Shown one piece after another: positions 34,441 through 46,293 of a stretch of 64,000 bases of DNA. Source of the DNA: Dendrobium chrysotoxum (lineage: Eukaryota > Streptophyta > Magnoliopsida > Asparagales > Orchidaceae). Under the pieces are notes generated by a model. It was not told the DNA's origin and made no database searches. It worked only from the letters and a program-made list of their open reading frames with translations. The stretch is taken from contig CM034314.1 in NCBI GenBank assembly GCA_019925795.1, positions 78,488,780-78,552,779 on the forward strand. Reading direction: 5' to 3'. The position numbers were made by a program, and so were the translations under genes. Within the stretch, counting starts at the first letter, position 1, and each line of letters opens with the position of its first letter.

Positions 34441-35627
34441 CTAATAATTTAAGCTGGTTGTTTGGATGCAGGATTTAGGCCGGATTTGAGGCGGATTTGA
34501 GCTAAATCCCGCCAAACGGCTAAAAACGCAAAATCAATCTCGCAGTAAATGGAAGCCACAATTGACGGAAAAATATCCCTTTTCGTGGTAAATCCCGGAT
34601 TTACCAAATCCTTCGGTTCGGCGGATTTACGGGATTAGGCCGAAGAAGCGCGAGAAAGGGAGAACGTTACCTTCACAGCGAGCATTATTGTTATTATTTG
34701 ATTTATCATGCTCAGCATCAAAAAAAGAAAATCTACATTGAGATGTTCAATTTCAGTGGATTTTAATCATTTTCCTCTGACTTATTGATGTACTTGAGGA
34801 TATATAGAACATCTTTCCAATGTCTATGTTTGAAGCTTGCATATGTTGACTCACATTCCTTTCAGCAAAGAAGATATCTTGTTCCAAGCAAAGTATTTTA
34901 GACAACCCAATCTTTGATTAGAAAACACCTTTTACTAGCATTTTACTTCCGAAACCTCTTTTATATCACTCCCTATAAGGAGAATATCATTTACATTAAA
35001 AACCAAGATAATGGAGCCAAATGAGATGTTTTTGACAAAGATGGTGTGACATCTACTATTGCTATAAAAAGTAGGCCGAGTAAGAAATTTGTAAAAGCTT
35101 ATAAAACCAAGCCTAACGATTTTACTTTAGTCCATAAATAGCCTTGTTGAGCTTGCATGCTCTAGTCTCCCGCTGAATAATATATCCTGGCAATTGCTTC
35201 ATATAAATAGCTCTAGTTAGATTTCCATAGATGAAGGCATTACTACATTCATTTGTAGCAAAACTTAAAAAACCAATGCTCCATATAAATAGCTCTAGTT
35301 AGATCTCCATAGAGGAAGGCATTACTACATCCTCAGTAAGAAATTTTCCAAACTTACATAACCAAGCCTAAGGATTTTACTTTACTAATAATTTAATCCG
35401 GCTGTTCGGATGCAGGATTTAGGCCGGATTTGAGGCGGATTTGAGCTAAATCCCGCCAAACGGCTAAAAACGCAAAATCAATCTCGCGGTAAATGGAAGC
35501 CGCAGTTGAGGGAAAAATACCCCTTTTCGTGGTAAATCCCGGATTTACCAAATCCTTCGGTTCGGCGGATTTACGGGATTAGGCCGAAGAAGCGCGAGAA
35601 AGGGAGAACGTTACCTTCACAGCGAGC
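33743..35627. repeat. 944-bp tandem duplication, nearly identical copies
   Basis: 33743-34685 and 34686-35627 match almost base for base by eye (offset 943-944). Each copy contains a Copia RT piece and the start of a GGATTTAGG-type TIR unit. Each also contains a smaller internal repeat, CATATAAATAGCTCTAGTTA, seen twice. The high similarity implies a recent event. Confidence 0.9.
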
Positions 35628-38600
35628 GAGCTCCCGTCGTTGCTTCCGATCAAAATGTCGTAACTTCCTATCCAACAGAAGGAACGTCGTCGAAGGAGCG
35701 AGGTCGAACAGCAACGAAGGAGCCGAAGAACGGACTCGTGCAAAACTCTACACTTATGCGAAGGAACGAAGCCGAACAGCAGCGACGAAAAAGCAAACCC
35801 TACATATTTATTGTTGGTTAACTTAATTAAAATGTTAATTTAAGTAAAAACTAATTAAATAATACTAACATAAGTAATTAAATTATTAGTAGGATTATTA
35901 GTTAAATACTTAGTTATTTCAAAAAAAAGTAGGTTTAAATATAATTTCAAATAGAAATAATTACTACATAATATTATAAATAACAATTAAATAATTAATT
36001 AGTATTAATAAAACTTTGGTGTATTTCATTTTAACTTATATTGGTGTGCTTTAATCATCCATGAAATAAAATTTAAATGTGTTAACTGTCTTAAATCATG
36101 ATTGAATTGCCAAATAGTCACACAAGATTTATCAAGATTTACATTGAATGTTACAAAACAGTTTTCAAGATTTAACACCCCTTAGATTTAGTAAATCCGG
36201 ATTTAGAGATTTAACACCCCTTAGATTTAATGCTTACTTGAATTAAATCTTAGGTGCATCCAAACAGCTCCAAGCATCAGGATTTACGTAGGATTTGAGC
36301 AGGATTTAGCTTAAATCCTGCCAAAAAGGATTTTGACTCGACATAAATCTCACGGTGGAATAAATCTGTCGTTACCACCTTTTGTGGTAAATCCCAGATT
36401 TACTAAATCCTGGAGTTTTACAGATTTATGGGAGGTCGAAGATGGGCACGAAAGGGAGAAAATGTTTACCTTCGCAACAGCGACCTCCCTCTATCCTTGT
36501 CGTTACTTCAAATCCAACAAAAGAACGGCGAACTATTGTGAGTTCTGATCCGACAGCAAGATATGTCATTGAAGTAGGCGAAGAAGTTTTTTAGCGGCTC
36601 GTTCAAAACCCTTCACCTCTCACACGAAGCACAGGTGAAGTCGAACTGCTTTGAGAAGAGGAAATTTTGATTCAACTAGTTCAATTAAAATTAATCAAAA
36701 ATATAATATAATTAATACATAACTTTTAGTATAATTAGTAATTACTAATTAATATTAATTAATATAATTTGAAATAGAAAGAACTAATTGTATAATTAAT
36801 TGTGTAAATAATAATTAATGAGCAATAAAATACTTAAGTGATTACTAAGATAATTAATTCTAATTTAATAACACTTAAATAAATAATTACATTATTAGTA
36901 GGAGTATTAGTTAAATAATTAGTTATTTCAAAAATAATTAAATATTTAATTAGATATCAAATACTTATTAAATTAACACTTAAATAAGTAATTTGATAAT
37001 TAATATCATAATTTGCAATTAAATTATTAGTTAAATTATTTGATAATTAGGTTATCTTCTAATTATATTATTTATCATTATAACTTATTGGCGATAATTA
37101 ATCAGTAACTCGTATTTAACACATAAATTAAATTCAAAATACAATCAATTTAATTTTTAAATGAACTAACATTCTTAAATCCTGTATTACATTATCAAAT
37201 AGTTTCACATGATTTATCACCTATCTTGCCAAACAATTTTCAAGATTTTACAGCTTCATGATTTATTAAATTCAAATTCACAAAATTTATTAAATCCTAT
37301 AAAGTTAAATCCTACTTATTGTCAAACAGACCGTAAGGAGTTGTTTGGCAACATGATTTATGTAGAATTTGAGTAGGATACTAAGATTTAGCATAAATCT
37401 TGCCAAATGGGATTTGAGAATCTAGTAAATCTCACAGCAAGACAAATCTATTGTTACGCAATTCTTGGACTAAATCCCAGATTTACTAAACTTGGGATTC
37501 CAAGGATTTATGGGATTTGGCCGAAGGACATTAAAGGGATAAAAATGGTCACCTTCGAAGCGAGCAAACTCCTGTCGTGACTTCTGATCTAACATCGTCG
37601 ACGGAGGCGAAGAAGTTTCTTTAACAACTTTTTCAACATACTACTTCACGCAAAGCACGTGAGGCCAAAAGCAACAATAAATGGCAATGAAGAAAAGAAA
37701 CATAACCGAAGAAATGGAGAAGATGCAAAGCAAACCCTAGACCTCCTCCATATAGGTTAGAAATTAATCTAATTTAACAAAATTAATATAATTTAATATA
37801 TTAATAATTAATTATATAATAATTAGTAGTATAAGCCCTAGACCTCCTCCCTGTAGCTTAATTAAATAATTTGTAGTATAATCAGTAATTAAAAATATAA
37901 TATATTTAGCTTAATTAATATAGTTTAAAATATAAATAATTAATTATATAGTTAACATTGCAAATAATAGTTAAATAATTAATTAGTGGTAGAATTTTTA
38001 AGTGATTAATGAGATAAGTAATAGTATAATTAATAATTAAAATTAATTAAATAACAGTGAAATAGTTAATTAAATTATTTATAGGAGTGGTGGTTAAATA
38101 ATTATTTATTAAAACAAATTAACTAATTAATTAGGTAATTATCAATATACTTAGATATCAAATACTTATTAAATTAACTCCTAGATAAATAAATTGATAA
38201 TTAGATGATAATTATTAATTAATTTATTTGATAATTAAGCTTACTTCTAATTATATTATTTGTCATTTAAACTTATTGACAATAATTAAATTGAAATTAT
38301 TATGTTACTCGTACATAACAAGCAAATTAAATTTATAACACATTAAATTTAATTTATATATAAACCAACAGCCTTAAATCATGGATTACATTGCCAAACA
38401 GTTTCGCAACATTTAACAACTATCTTGTCAAACAATTTTTAGGATTTAGCATACCCATAATTTACTAATTAAATCCTACTAAAATTAAATCCCACTTGTT
38501 GCAAGACAAGGGTGGTGTTGTAGCAGGATTTGAGTAGGAGTTTAACTTAATTCATGCCAAATTGTGAAAAAATAAAACTTAAATCCTACAAAAAAACTTG

Positions 38601-38720
38601 TTTCTCCCCCGTTTTACCTTAAATACTAAATTTAACAAATCCAAGTATTTGACATATTTAACTTAAAGTTGCACATCTAACAAACTCATCTTCTCCTTCA
38701 CATGTCGCCGGTCTCATTGA
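34448..38720 (+). repeat. head-to-tail array of about 1-kb TIR (MITE-like) units
   Basis: Units begin near 34450, 35399, 36262, 37334 and 38510. Each starts with a TTGTTTGG/ATGCAGGATTTA-like end, then AGGATTTGAG..., a GTGGTAAATCCC.GATTTAC block and CGAAAGGGAG..TTACCTTCG.AGCGA. A long TTAATTAA-rich core follows, and the unit ends with TTGCCAAACA..AAGATTTA. Units 36262 onward are increasingly diverged. No transposase is visible, so they are non-autonomous. Confidence 0.65.
35399..36271 (+). mobile_element. best-bounded TIR unit of the array
   Basis: Left end GGCTGTTCGGATGCAGG and right end GGTGCATCCAAACAGCTCC are inverted copies sharing GCTGTT.GGATGCA. Length is about 873 bp. No clear target-site duplication, because the next unit abuts it. 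Superfamily not assigned. Confidence 0.6.
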
Positions 38721-39308
38721 AGCCTTCTCCACATAGGTTTAGTCGTTGCTTCCTCACTTTGTCGTCAATGGTTTCTAGCATTTGGGTAGCTCATATGGAA
38801 AAGAAAGACGAGGGTTTGATTAAAATTTTTAGTAAACATTCTTAATTAACAAAATTAATTAATTAAATACATTAATACTTAACTAAATGAATATTATTTG
38901 TAATTTGATTTCACTAAATGAAAATTCTTTTTGTTTACACTATTTAATAAAAAACTAATTAACAAATAATCAATATATTATTGAATGCTAATTATAAGTA
39001 ATCTAATTAGAGTTGATTATTTTTATTAATTAAAATTGTTAATAATTTATCAAATAAATTAAATACAAATACATTAATTAAATTTTAAATTGCCTTAACA
39101 ATTATCATTAATTAATCATAAATTATTAAATAAAATAAAGTGATATGATTTATTATTGAATTTGATTAAATCAAAGTTATGTTTAATTTGCTTAATAAAT
39201 GACAACTTAAATGTAAAACCCAATATGTGAACTCAGGGTTTGGACTAGTCGTGGCAAACTTGTGAGCTCACCAATGATTGGAGAGCAATCTAACTCGTCT
39301 CAAATAAA
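38720..39308. other. AT-rich spacer
   Basis: TTAATTAA-rich sequence with no recognisable element. Confidence 0.45.
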
Positions 39309-39756
39309 TCTATACTACTATATAAAAGTGGCTTGGGATTCCACTCTTAATAAATCCTGATCGTTCATTTATAAATATAAAATTAAATCTACATCATTCA
39401 TTTATGACTCTTCATATTCTTTATTTTTAAGTTTCTTCAAAATATTTCTTCAATCATTAATAGCTTTAATTTCAAATCCGAGCGTTTCAGACTTTCAGTT
39501 ACTTCATCCGAGCGTCAATTTACAGCCAAACGTTTTAGCAGCCATCGCACCCGCCCGTTTAACTTTTCGTCTCCGACAATTTCCAATTTTCGGGAACATT
39601 ATCGAACGGTTATCTGATAACAAAAATAAAAACGACCTAAATCATACCGCCACTTACTTTCTCTATATTCTGCCTCTCGCCTACCATTTTTCTCGCTAAT
39701 CTCCCTCTTCCCCTTTCGCTATTCTACCACGTCCAGCCCTTCTCACCAAAAGTCAT

Positions 39757-40085
39757 CCCGCTCGAGTGAAAACCCACCTTCGCGTGAGGCCGCCGCTGCC
39801 CATATCTTCCGAAAAAAGGTTTGAGAATCAACCCATTTGTCTTCCTTTTCTTGTTTATGTTTGGCGATAAATCTGCCCTGTCTTATTCTCTACTTTCTTA
39901 AGCTCTTCATATAAAAATGTTTGAGCTCTATAGTTTCACGATAAATGCTGCAAGGTCATATTAGTTCCTCCAATCCTCCCGCTCGCGTGAAACCCCATCT
40001 TCGCGTGAGGCTGCCGCTACCCATAGTTGCCGAAAAACAGGTTTGAGAATCAACCCCATTTGTCTTCCTTTTTATGTTTATGTTT
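39757..40085 (+). repeat. direct repeat in the Helitron (TTCGCGTGAGG..GCCGCT)
   Basis: A segment of about 100 bp, running from CCCGCTCG.GTGAAA through TTCGCGTGAGG and GGTTTGAGAATCAACCC to CTTCCTTTT, occurs at about 39757 and again at about 39975. It looks like a duplicated 5' UTR and exon-intron boundary of some gene. Confidence 0.75.
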
Positions 40086-40135
40086 GGAGATTTTCTGATT
40101 TGTATTGCCAAGATTTTCAAGCTCTGATATTTGGC

Positions 40136-40265
40136 CTACTCATCGCTTTCACCAAACTCAAAAGCAATATCTGAGCAGTGCTCATCCATGGAAACTTCAC
40201 ATGAGTTCATTAAGTTCATGATATTCTCATCACTAGGTTTGTCAAAATTATTATCACAATAAAAT
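40136..40265 (-). pseudogene. captured terminal exon fragment, unidentified
   Basis: On the minus strand a TTTGTTTTAG acceptor is followed by an open frame with FDKPSDENIMNLMNSCEV and HCSDIAFEFGESDE, then a stop. The good acceptor and acidic in-frame end look like a real last exon. The parent gene is not recognised. Confidence 0.45.
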
Positions 40266-41169
40266 CTAAAACAAATAAGCAAGAAAGTTAGATAAGCGAT
40301 GGGAAGTGGTCACATAATTTGCTAGCAAATATCAAAAAGCTTTTAAAATAGAAACGAGCATTAACCCAGTTCCATCTAATCCAATTCAATTTTATCAACT
40401 TGGTTAGCTCGATTTTCATTGCAAACTTCAAGCCACTGAAATTGGCGCCTCAAGTGGCACTACTGTAATGCTACAGTCGACATCACTGCTTGGCACATGA
40501 AACATTTCTTGATGTAAGCATGCTTTCTATGGAGAACAGATTAAGATACATGTACAATGCGTGCATGGTTAATAGCCCAGTACTATAATTGATAATGTTC
40601 ATTATTTTATTTTGTCATTTGAAATTGATTTTTTATTATTGATAATTTTCTTCCATCTACAGTTTAAACTGGCTTTGGAATTTCATTATTGTTCTCCCAC
40701 TTTCTTTACAGCATGTGATAAGCTTCTTTATCTGGCCAGAGTATTTCACTATTTTCCTAATTGATTATGTTTTGATTCCACACTCAATTTGGCATAATTT
40801 TCATTAGGAAATCTCTTGTGTCATAAGGCTGTTGCGGATTATAATTTTTCATATACTGCAGTTTTACTTCTAAGCTGTTTATGTATCTTCTGAAAGCGAG
40901 AAAGATTAAGGTAGGATGTCTTGGTCAATAGTAAGTTGATCCAGCAACATAAATAAATTAGTCTCCAATTTGAAGGATGTCTAGATGGGTAGTCTTGTAA
41001 GCAAACTGGAAAGAGTGGAATATTTTTGGCTCAGTCCTTAAGTTTAGGTAAGTCATGAGGTGTTGAAATTGTTCTTTTTGTATGGAATGGTGGATCAAAC
41101 ATTCTTCCAGGAAGTATTTCTCTCTTACTTCAAATATTTATGCAACCATTAACTAAATTTCTCTTACAG

Positions 41170-41287
41170 GATCTGGGTACAATTCCATCATACCTGATGC
41201 TCCGGATGCAGAATCCCATTATTTAACAAAAGCTTTGGCAGAGAAAGTCTTAAAACTTGTAGAGCAATATCTTGATGCCATGGAGAT
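41170..41287 (+). pseudogene. captured internal exon fragment, unidentified
   Basis: A CTCTTACAG acceptor is followed by about 40 open codons, with IIPDAPDAESHYLTKALAEK then VLKLVEQYLDAME. The 3' boundary is unclear. I do not recognise the protein. Confidence 0.4.
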
Positions 41288-42707
41288 AAATTTTATTAAT
41301 TTTGAATTCTTATCATATTATGATGAAATTACAAAATCTTAAGGATATACACTTAATAAAATTAATCACACTTTGGCCTACCATGTGCATCATGTGCATT
41401 TGTAGTTTACTAGAAATATAGTTTTTGTAGTTATTCTCTATCGTGACTATAATGATATCATTTTCCTTATGATCCACATCTATCCTTCCATTCAACTTCT
41501 TAAATGTTTGAAGCCTTTTTTATCATATAATCCTTCCTCCAACTCAATGGCATCCAAAGGTTTAGCTCGCCGAACCATTATGAATTTTTGAAAATGCAAC
41601 CTCTTACATAGTTGATTGATTTGTTTGTGGTTAAAGATCACTAAGGAGTTATATGATTGTATATTCTTTTTGGTGAAAATTGTGTTTGTTTATATGGTGT
41701 GGAGAGCAGGGCATGCATTTAGGATTATTGAATAAGGATTAGTGTTCCTTCAATACTTTTTTGGAAAAACCTGCTCTTGTAGCCTATCTTGATATGGCTT
41801 TAAACTGTAAGTTGAAAGGTTATACTTTATTTGCTTCAATGTATCATGGATTTATCTTCATTTGTGTTGAAATATAATTAGTAGTTTTTTGTTATAAATG
41901 TAAAAAGGACATATGTAAAGTTGCTTGCAAATTAAGAATTTACCTGAAATTATAATTTATATAATCTATTGCATTACTTTGATGATTACATACTACTTGT
42001 CAATGATTTTATTCTTCTCTTATTGTATTTTCTTTTATTCTAAGCAAGAGTTTCATTTAATAAGTATAACTCTTCGTCTATGTTTCAATTGCCATTAAAT
42101 GTGTAAGAATTTAAGTGATTGAAGAAGTTGCATTATTCCTCAATGATTAAGTTTTGAAGTAATTTTAATGTTTATTTTTCATTATTTTTTCTCAAATATG
42201 TCACGCTTTCAAGGATTATTTTTTACTCCAGAAGCTGCTTCTTTGGTGCATCACAATTAAAGAGTAGATGTTCATGGTTGTGATTTTTTTTTTTAACTTA
42301 ATGTGGGAATGGGCTCTCATTTCAGTACTTGGGATAAATATTTATTAAATAATTTGTGTTATTTTCTTTTATTTCCAGGAAACGAGTATCTAATTAACTT
42401 TCTATTTAATATTTTGTGATCTTTGTTGTTGGTTTATCCTGAACTTCAAATGTATAGGAACTCCACTTATTTGATTTGTAAATTGACCATGAACCACACC
42501 AAACTCATGTAATGTACCATGCAAGTGGCTGATTTTTCAAAAAATATGAAGCAACGGACAATCATAATAAATTAGATTGGTCTTCGAAAACGATTGGACT
42601 TGTTAAAATGACATTGATGGAGGAACATTTGAGGCATTTATTTATTTGTGAATTTGTCAGTCTTTGGAGAAGTTTCTAAAAATTTATTTGCTATTTATGG
42701 GGTGTAG

Positions 42708-42925
42708 GAAAGTCAAGATCAAATCACTCATTGGATGATAAGAATCAAAGCCTGCTAGCGAAGAATGATAAGGATGTACCAAAGAGCGTTCAAGAATATA
42801 TTAATGCTCAGACTATTAATTCTCATGAATTAGCTGCAGCAACACAAAATTTTAGAGTTGATTGTCTCCTCGGAGAGGGCGGCTTTGGTTGAGTATATAA
42901 ATGAAGCCTAGAAAGTATTAACCAA
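42708..42925 (+). pseudogene. captured exon of an RLCK (PBS1-like) kinase
   Basis: After a GTGTAG acceptor the frame reads NDKDVPKSVQEYINAQTINS, HELAAATQNFRVDCLLGEGG, FG, a stop, VYK, a stop, and SLESINQ. These are the N-terminal kinase subdomain and Gly-rich loop typical of receptor-like cytoplasmic kinases of the PBS1/PBL type. The two stops are TGA; the first fits a CGA-to-TGA change at the conserved Arg. The normal donor after NQ is lost. It lies inside the Helitron candidate. Confidence 0.8.
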
Positions 42926-43729
42926 TTATTTTTCTTCTTTTGGATCTTGATGGTTTAGTCTCTTAGTTATAATGGTGTTTAGTAATTTATTATATCAATT
43001 AAATCTAATCATCAATAAATCAACATAACATCAAATAGTTAGGACAAAGTTATTTATATTGAAGATGATCAAATAAAAATGCTATGGTTTTTTGTTTAAA
43101 ATGTATGCTTCTTGCATAACCTGATTAATTTTATAAAATGAGCAAAAATAAATAATTATAGAATTTACACAATTATTATATAAAAGTAATGTCTATAACT
43201 TTCCACTAAGATAATTAATAATTAGAATTATTTATAAAAATAAAATTATTAATTTTATCTTTTTATCAAAGAATAGTATACATGCAAATTTAGCTATCTG
43301 ATATTTTTTTTTAATTTTTTAAAATTTTATTCAAATGCATCATATGCACGTGTATTTTATTAGATATTATTGATATAATATATCATAAATTATTTTTAAA
43401 TTTTAATTATATATTTCTTATATTTTAAAATTTTATTCACGTGCATCATGTATACGTGCATTTATACTAATATGATTGAAACGGTCGCTCACCTCATAAC
43501 GTTCGTCCTATGATGGATGAACCATAAAAGAATTTTCCTTTATGTGTGTGCTTGATTATATTAAAAGGACATTGACCCAACCAGTGGCGATACTCAGATA
43601 TTCCAAGTTGGTAGTGGCAATTTCACTGACCTAGCTAACACCTTAGTCTTGGGGATTATTCATTGTTGAAACTCGTTACAATATCTCATTGAAGACACTC
43701 ACCATAGACCTCTTCAGCTAAAATGTAAT

Positions 43730-43845
43730 CCAATTTGGCCTCAAGAACATGGGAGCAATAGACTAACGAATTATAGATCAAGTATTCAAAGATTTAAATG
43801 AGAAGAATGTTGAGGTATATGTGAATAAACTATTGGTGTAACACT
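43730..43845 (+). mobile_element. Ty3/Gypsy RT fragment
   Basis: It reads FGLKNMGAI, IIDQVFKDLNEKNVEVYVNK and LLV, matching the RT stretch that leads into the YVDD box of Athila/Tat-like elements. It ends abruptly at TGTAACACTC (43838), which resembles an LTR start whose other end I could not find. Confidence 0.6.
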
Positions 43846-44392
43846 CTAAAATTTAAATTTGAAAGAATTATCTATTTTATCTTATAATTAATCTATCATA
43901 GTCACTAATATCACTTATAAACTAAAACCAGTAGAATTATTTAATAATCATTTTCATCAATTTATAATTATGTTTATTTTTCAAAATTCATGTATAATAA
44001 CAAGAAATTCATTATATAACATCAATATATCATTCTTTGTTCCTACTTACAAAAGAATGAACTCAAATATATAAAAAATTAAAATAAATCTAACTTCTAA
44101 TCTGCCTCACTCAGTCACTCCATTGGGTCCTGCCCCATTCTTGAAAAAATATAAAAACTACGGAGTGAGCTAACAGCTCAGTAAATTACCGGAAGCAATA
44201 ACTGTAATCGACGCTTGGCAATAGAAGTAGTATATACATAACCATTCAATTCATATCAATATAAACAAGTAGCTATAACATTATATAACAATTAATATGT
44301 ATAGTAATATTTCATATGAGTGTTGAAAAATAATAAAAGTAATGTAATTCAGATCCAATGATTAGTAATCATATAAAAGATCAGTCTGCTAT
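43846..44392. other. possible LTR sequence, undefined
   Basis: A TGTAACACTC start (43838) and a TGAGCTAACAGCTCA palindrome at about 44166 are features often seen in plant LTRs. Boundaries and TSD not found. Confidence 0.3.
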
Positions 44393-44400
44393 ATCATTCC

Positions 44401-45337
44401 CATGGTTTTAAAAACTAGACCAGACCGGTCGGTCCGACCGGTTCAACCGTGAACCGGTCTGAAGGCCAGTCTGGTTCAGCCTTGAAAACAGGCTATGCAC
44501 CAGAACGATTAGAACCAGCATGAACCACTGGTTCAACCAGGAACTGATCCTAATTTTCTAAAATCAGGCCGGTTCAAAAATTTTTAATTAAATAATTAAA
44601 CAAATTATTTAATATTAAATAAATGTTAAACTTAATCTATTAATATAAATGTTATATATAAAAACTCTTAAATAAATATTAAAGACTATGATTAAAAATT
44701 AATTGTAGCATTCTCTCATAGCTCCATTACTTCATATAAGCTCCTACCATGAGTAAAAGCAAAAAGCTATAGAAATTATGCAAAGCAAAACATCACAAGT
44801 GATGTGGGACTAAGCCATACAAAGCAAAAAGCTATCTTTGATTTCATGTATACACTATACAAAGCTAAACATCTTTTTTTAACGGTTCTTTTAATTAATT
44901 TTTATAATATGAATAATATTTATTTTTTTAGTTGATAGTATTTAATTTTTATTTTTATCCATTATTTTTTTATATATTTGATTATATATTATAAACAATT
45001 AATTTTTATTATAAGAATAATATATTTTTTGGGGGGAAATTTTACTTTTTTAGTTAATAATATTTTATTTTTATCTATTTAATTTTTTCTATATTTAATT
45101 ATATATTATAAACAATTAATTTTTATTGTGAGTTTTTATATAATTTATATCTAAATATGTAATATAAATTAGCAATAATTTATATTAAATTATATAGTTA
45201 TTATATTTCATTATTATGTTAATTTTATTTATTTTTTATAATTATATTATTATTTATTACGTCATCTGATTCGACCAGTCGAACCGTGAACATCTCCTTC
45301 TTCCGGTTCGTTGTCCGGTCCGGCTTTCACAACCTTG
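44401..45337. mobile_element. hAT-type MITE 1, 8-bp TSD
   Basis: Ends CATGGTTTTAAAAAC and (reverse complement) CAAGGTTGTGAAAGC are imperfect inverted repeats, followed inward by GACCGG-rich sequence. ATCATTCC is duplicated at 44393-44400 and 45338-45345, the 8-bp length typical of hAT. The core is AT-rich with no transposase. Confidence 0.88.
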
Positions 45338-45345
45338 ATCATTCC

Positions 45346-46148
45346 TATACCCATGCTAAGTTACAATACAACAATTATATTCTGAATCAATGCATGTCAA
45401 TAAATCATACTTTACTTCATTCTATATATCATTTCATGTATATCAAGCAAGTGAACATATATTCTATGCATGTGGTACAACATCGATCAAGTATCAATGC
45501 ATGCACATCATGGTTTTCTATTATATATAATGCAAATGTGTATGATGTATTTATTATATCATATGTCATTGAGTAGTCATAGCATTTGATATATCCTCAA
45601 AAAAATATATTGATCGGGCACGAATCTATAGGCAAAATCAAGTTGTAAGTTTCAAAAATTAAATTCGGGACCATCTGAACTCCGATTTCAACAAACTTAT
45701 AGTCGAACTGAACTTTTCGGAAATATAAACCCAACGACACCAAAATCAACTCAATCCGAGCTCAAATGAGTCCAAATTAAAGCCTCAAAGCGCATTTGGA
45801 AGGTTCAAACCATAATTTGGATTAAACGGCCTCCAAAACATGACATGTTTATAGTCGAATCGAGCGGCTCGACGAGATGAATCCAACGAGCCTAAAATTG
45901 TCAAATTTTGATATCATTAGAGCCTTCAAATGCCTGATAAACAGTCCATGATCAAGGGATTCAACATCGGCCGTCAATCAAAACCACTTCACATTTGCCC
46001 TTGATCCTCCTCCTATTTACGGGTCATGCCATCCTCAAAAAATAGAAATATCCCCTCATTTCTCTTAAGAGAGGACCCAAGTAAGAAGAAGAAAAAGAAG
46101 AGAAGAGAAGATAAGGAGGGAAGAATCTCCTCCTCGACCACCACCGAA
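45346..46148. other. no gene recognised
   Basis: Moderately AT-rich intergenic sequence, with an AAGAAGAAG-type purine run at about 46080-46120. Confidence 0.4.
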
Positions 46149-46293
46149 GTTCTACCCGACTTTCAAGTGACATCGGAGTTCAGCCCGACTTCCAAGTGAC
46201 ACCGGAGTTCTGCCCGACTTCCGAGTGACGTCGGAATTCTGCCCGACTTCCAAGTGACGCCGGAGTTCCGCCCGACTTCCAACTCACGCCAAA
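46149..46293. repeat. 29-bp minisatellite, five units
   Basis: Consecutive copies of GTTCTGCCCGACTTCCAAG followed by TGACGCCGGA, with single-base variants. The units are GC-rich against AT-rich flanks. A degenerate part-unit follows. Confidence 0.88.

Larger units (their letters stand above)
39309..43470 (+). mobile_element. Helitron candidate carrying gene fragments
   Basis: It begins TCTATACTACTATATAAAAG after an A and ends in a CGTGCAT-containing 3' end followed by TTTATACTAA and a T. This fits Helitron rules: 5' TC, 3' CTRR, insertion between A and T, no TSD. A related CATCATATGCACGTG word at about 43340 suggests a second 3'-end-like segment. Inside are exon-like pieces at 40136-40265 (minus), 41170-41287 and 42708-42925, and a duplicated GC-rich segment at 39757-39860 and 39975-40085. 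No Rep/helicase is visible, so it is non-autonomous. Confidence 0.68.
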
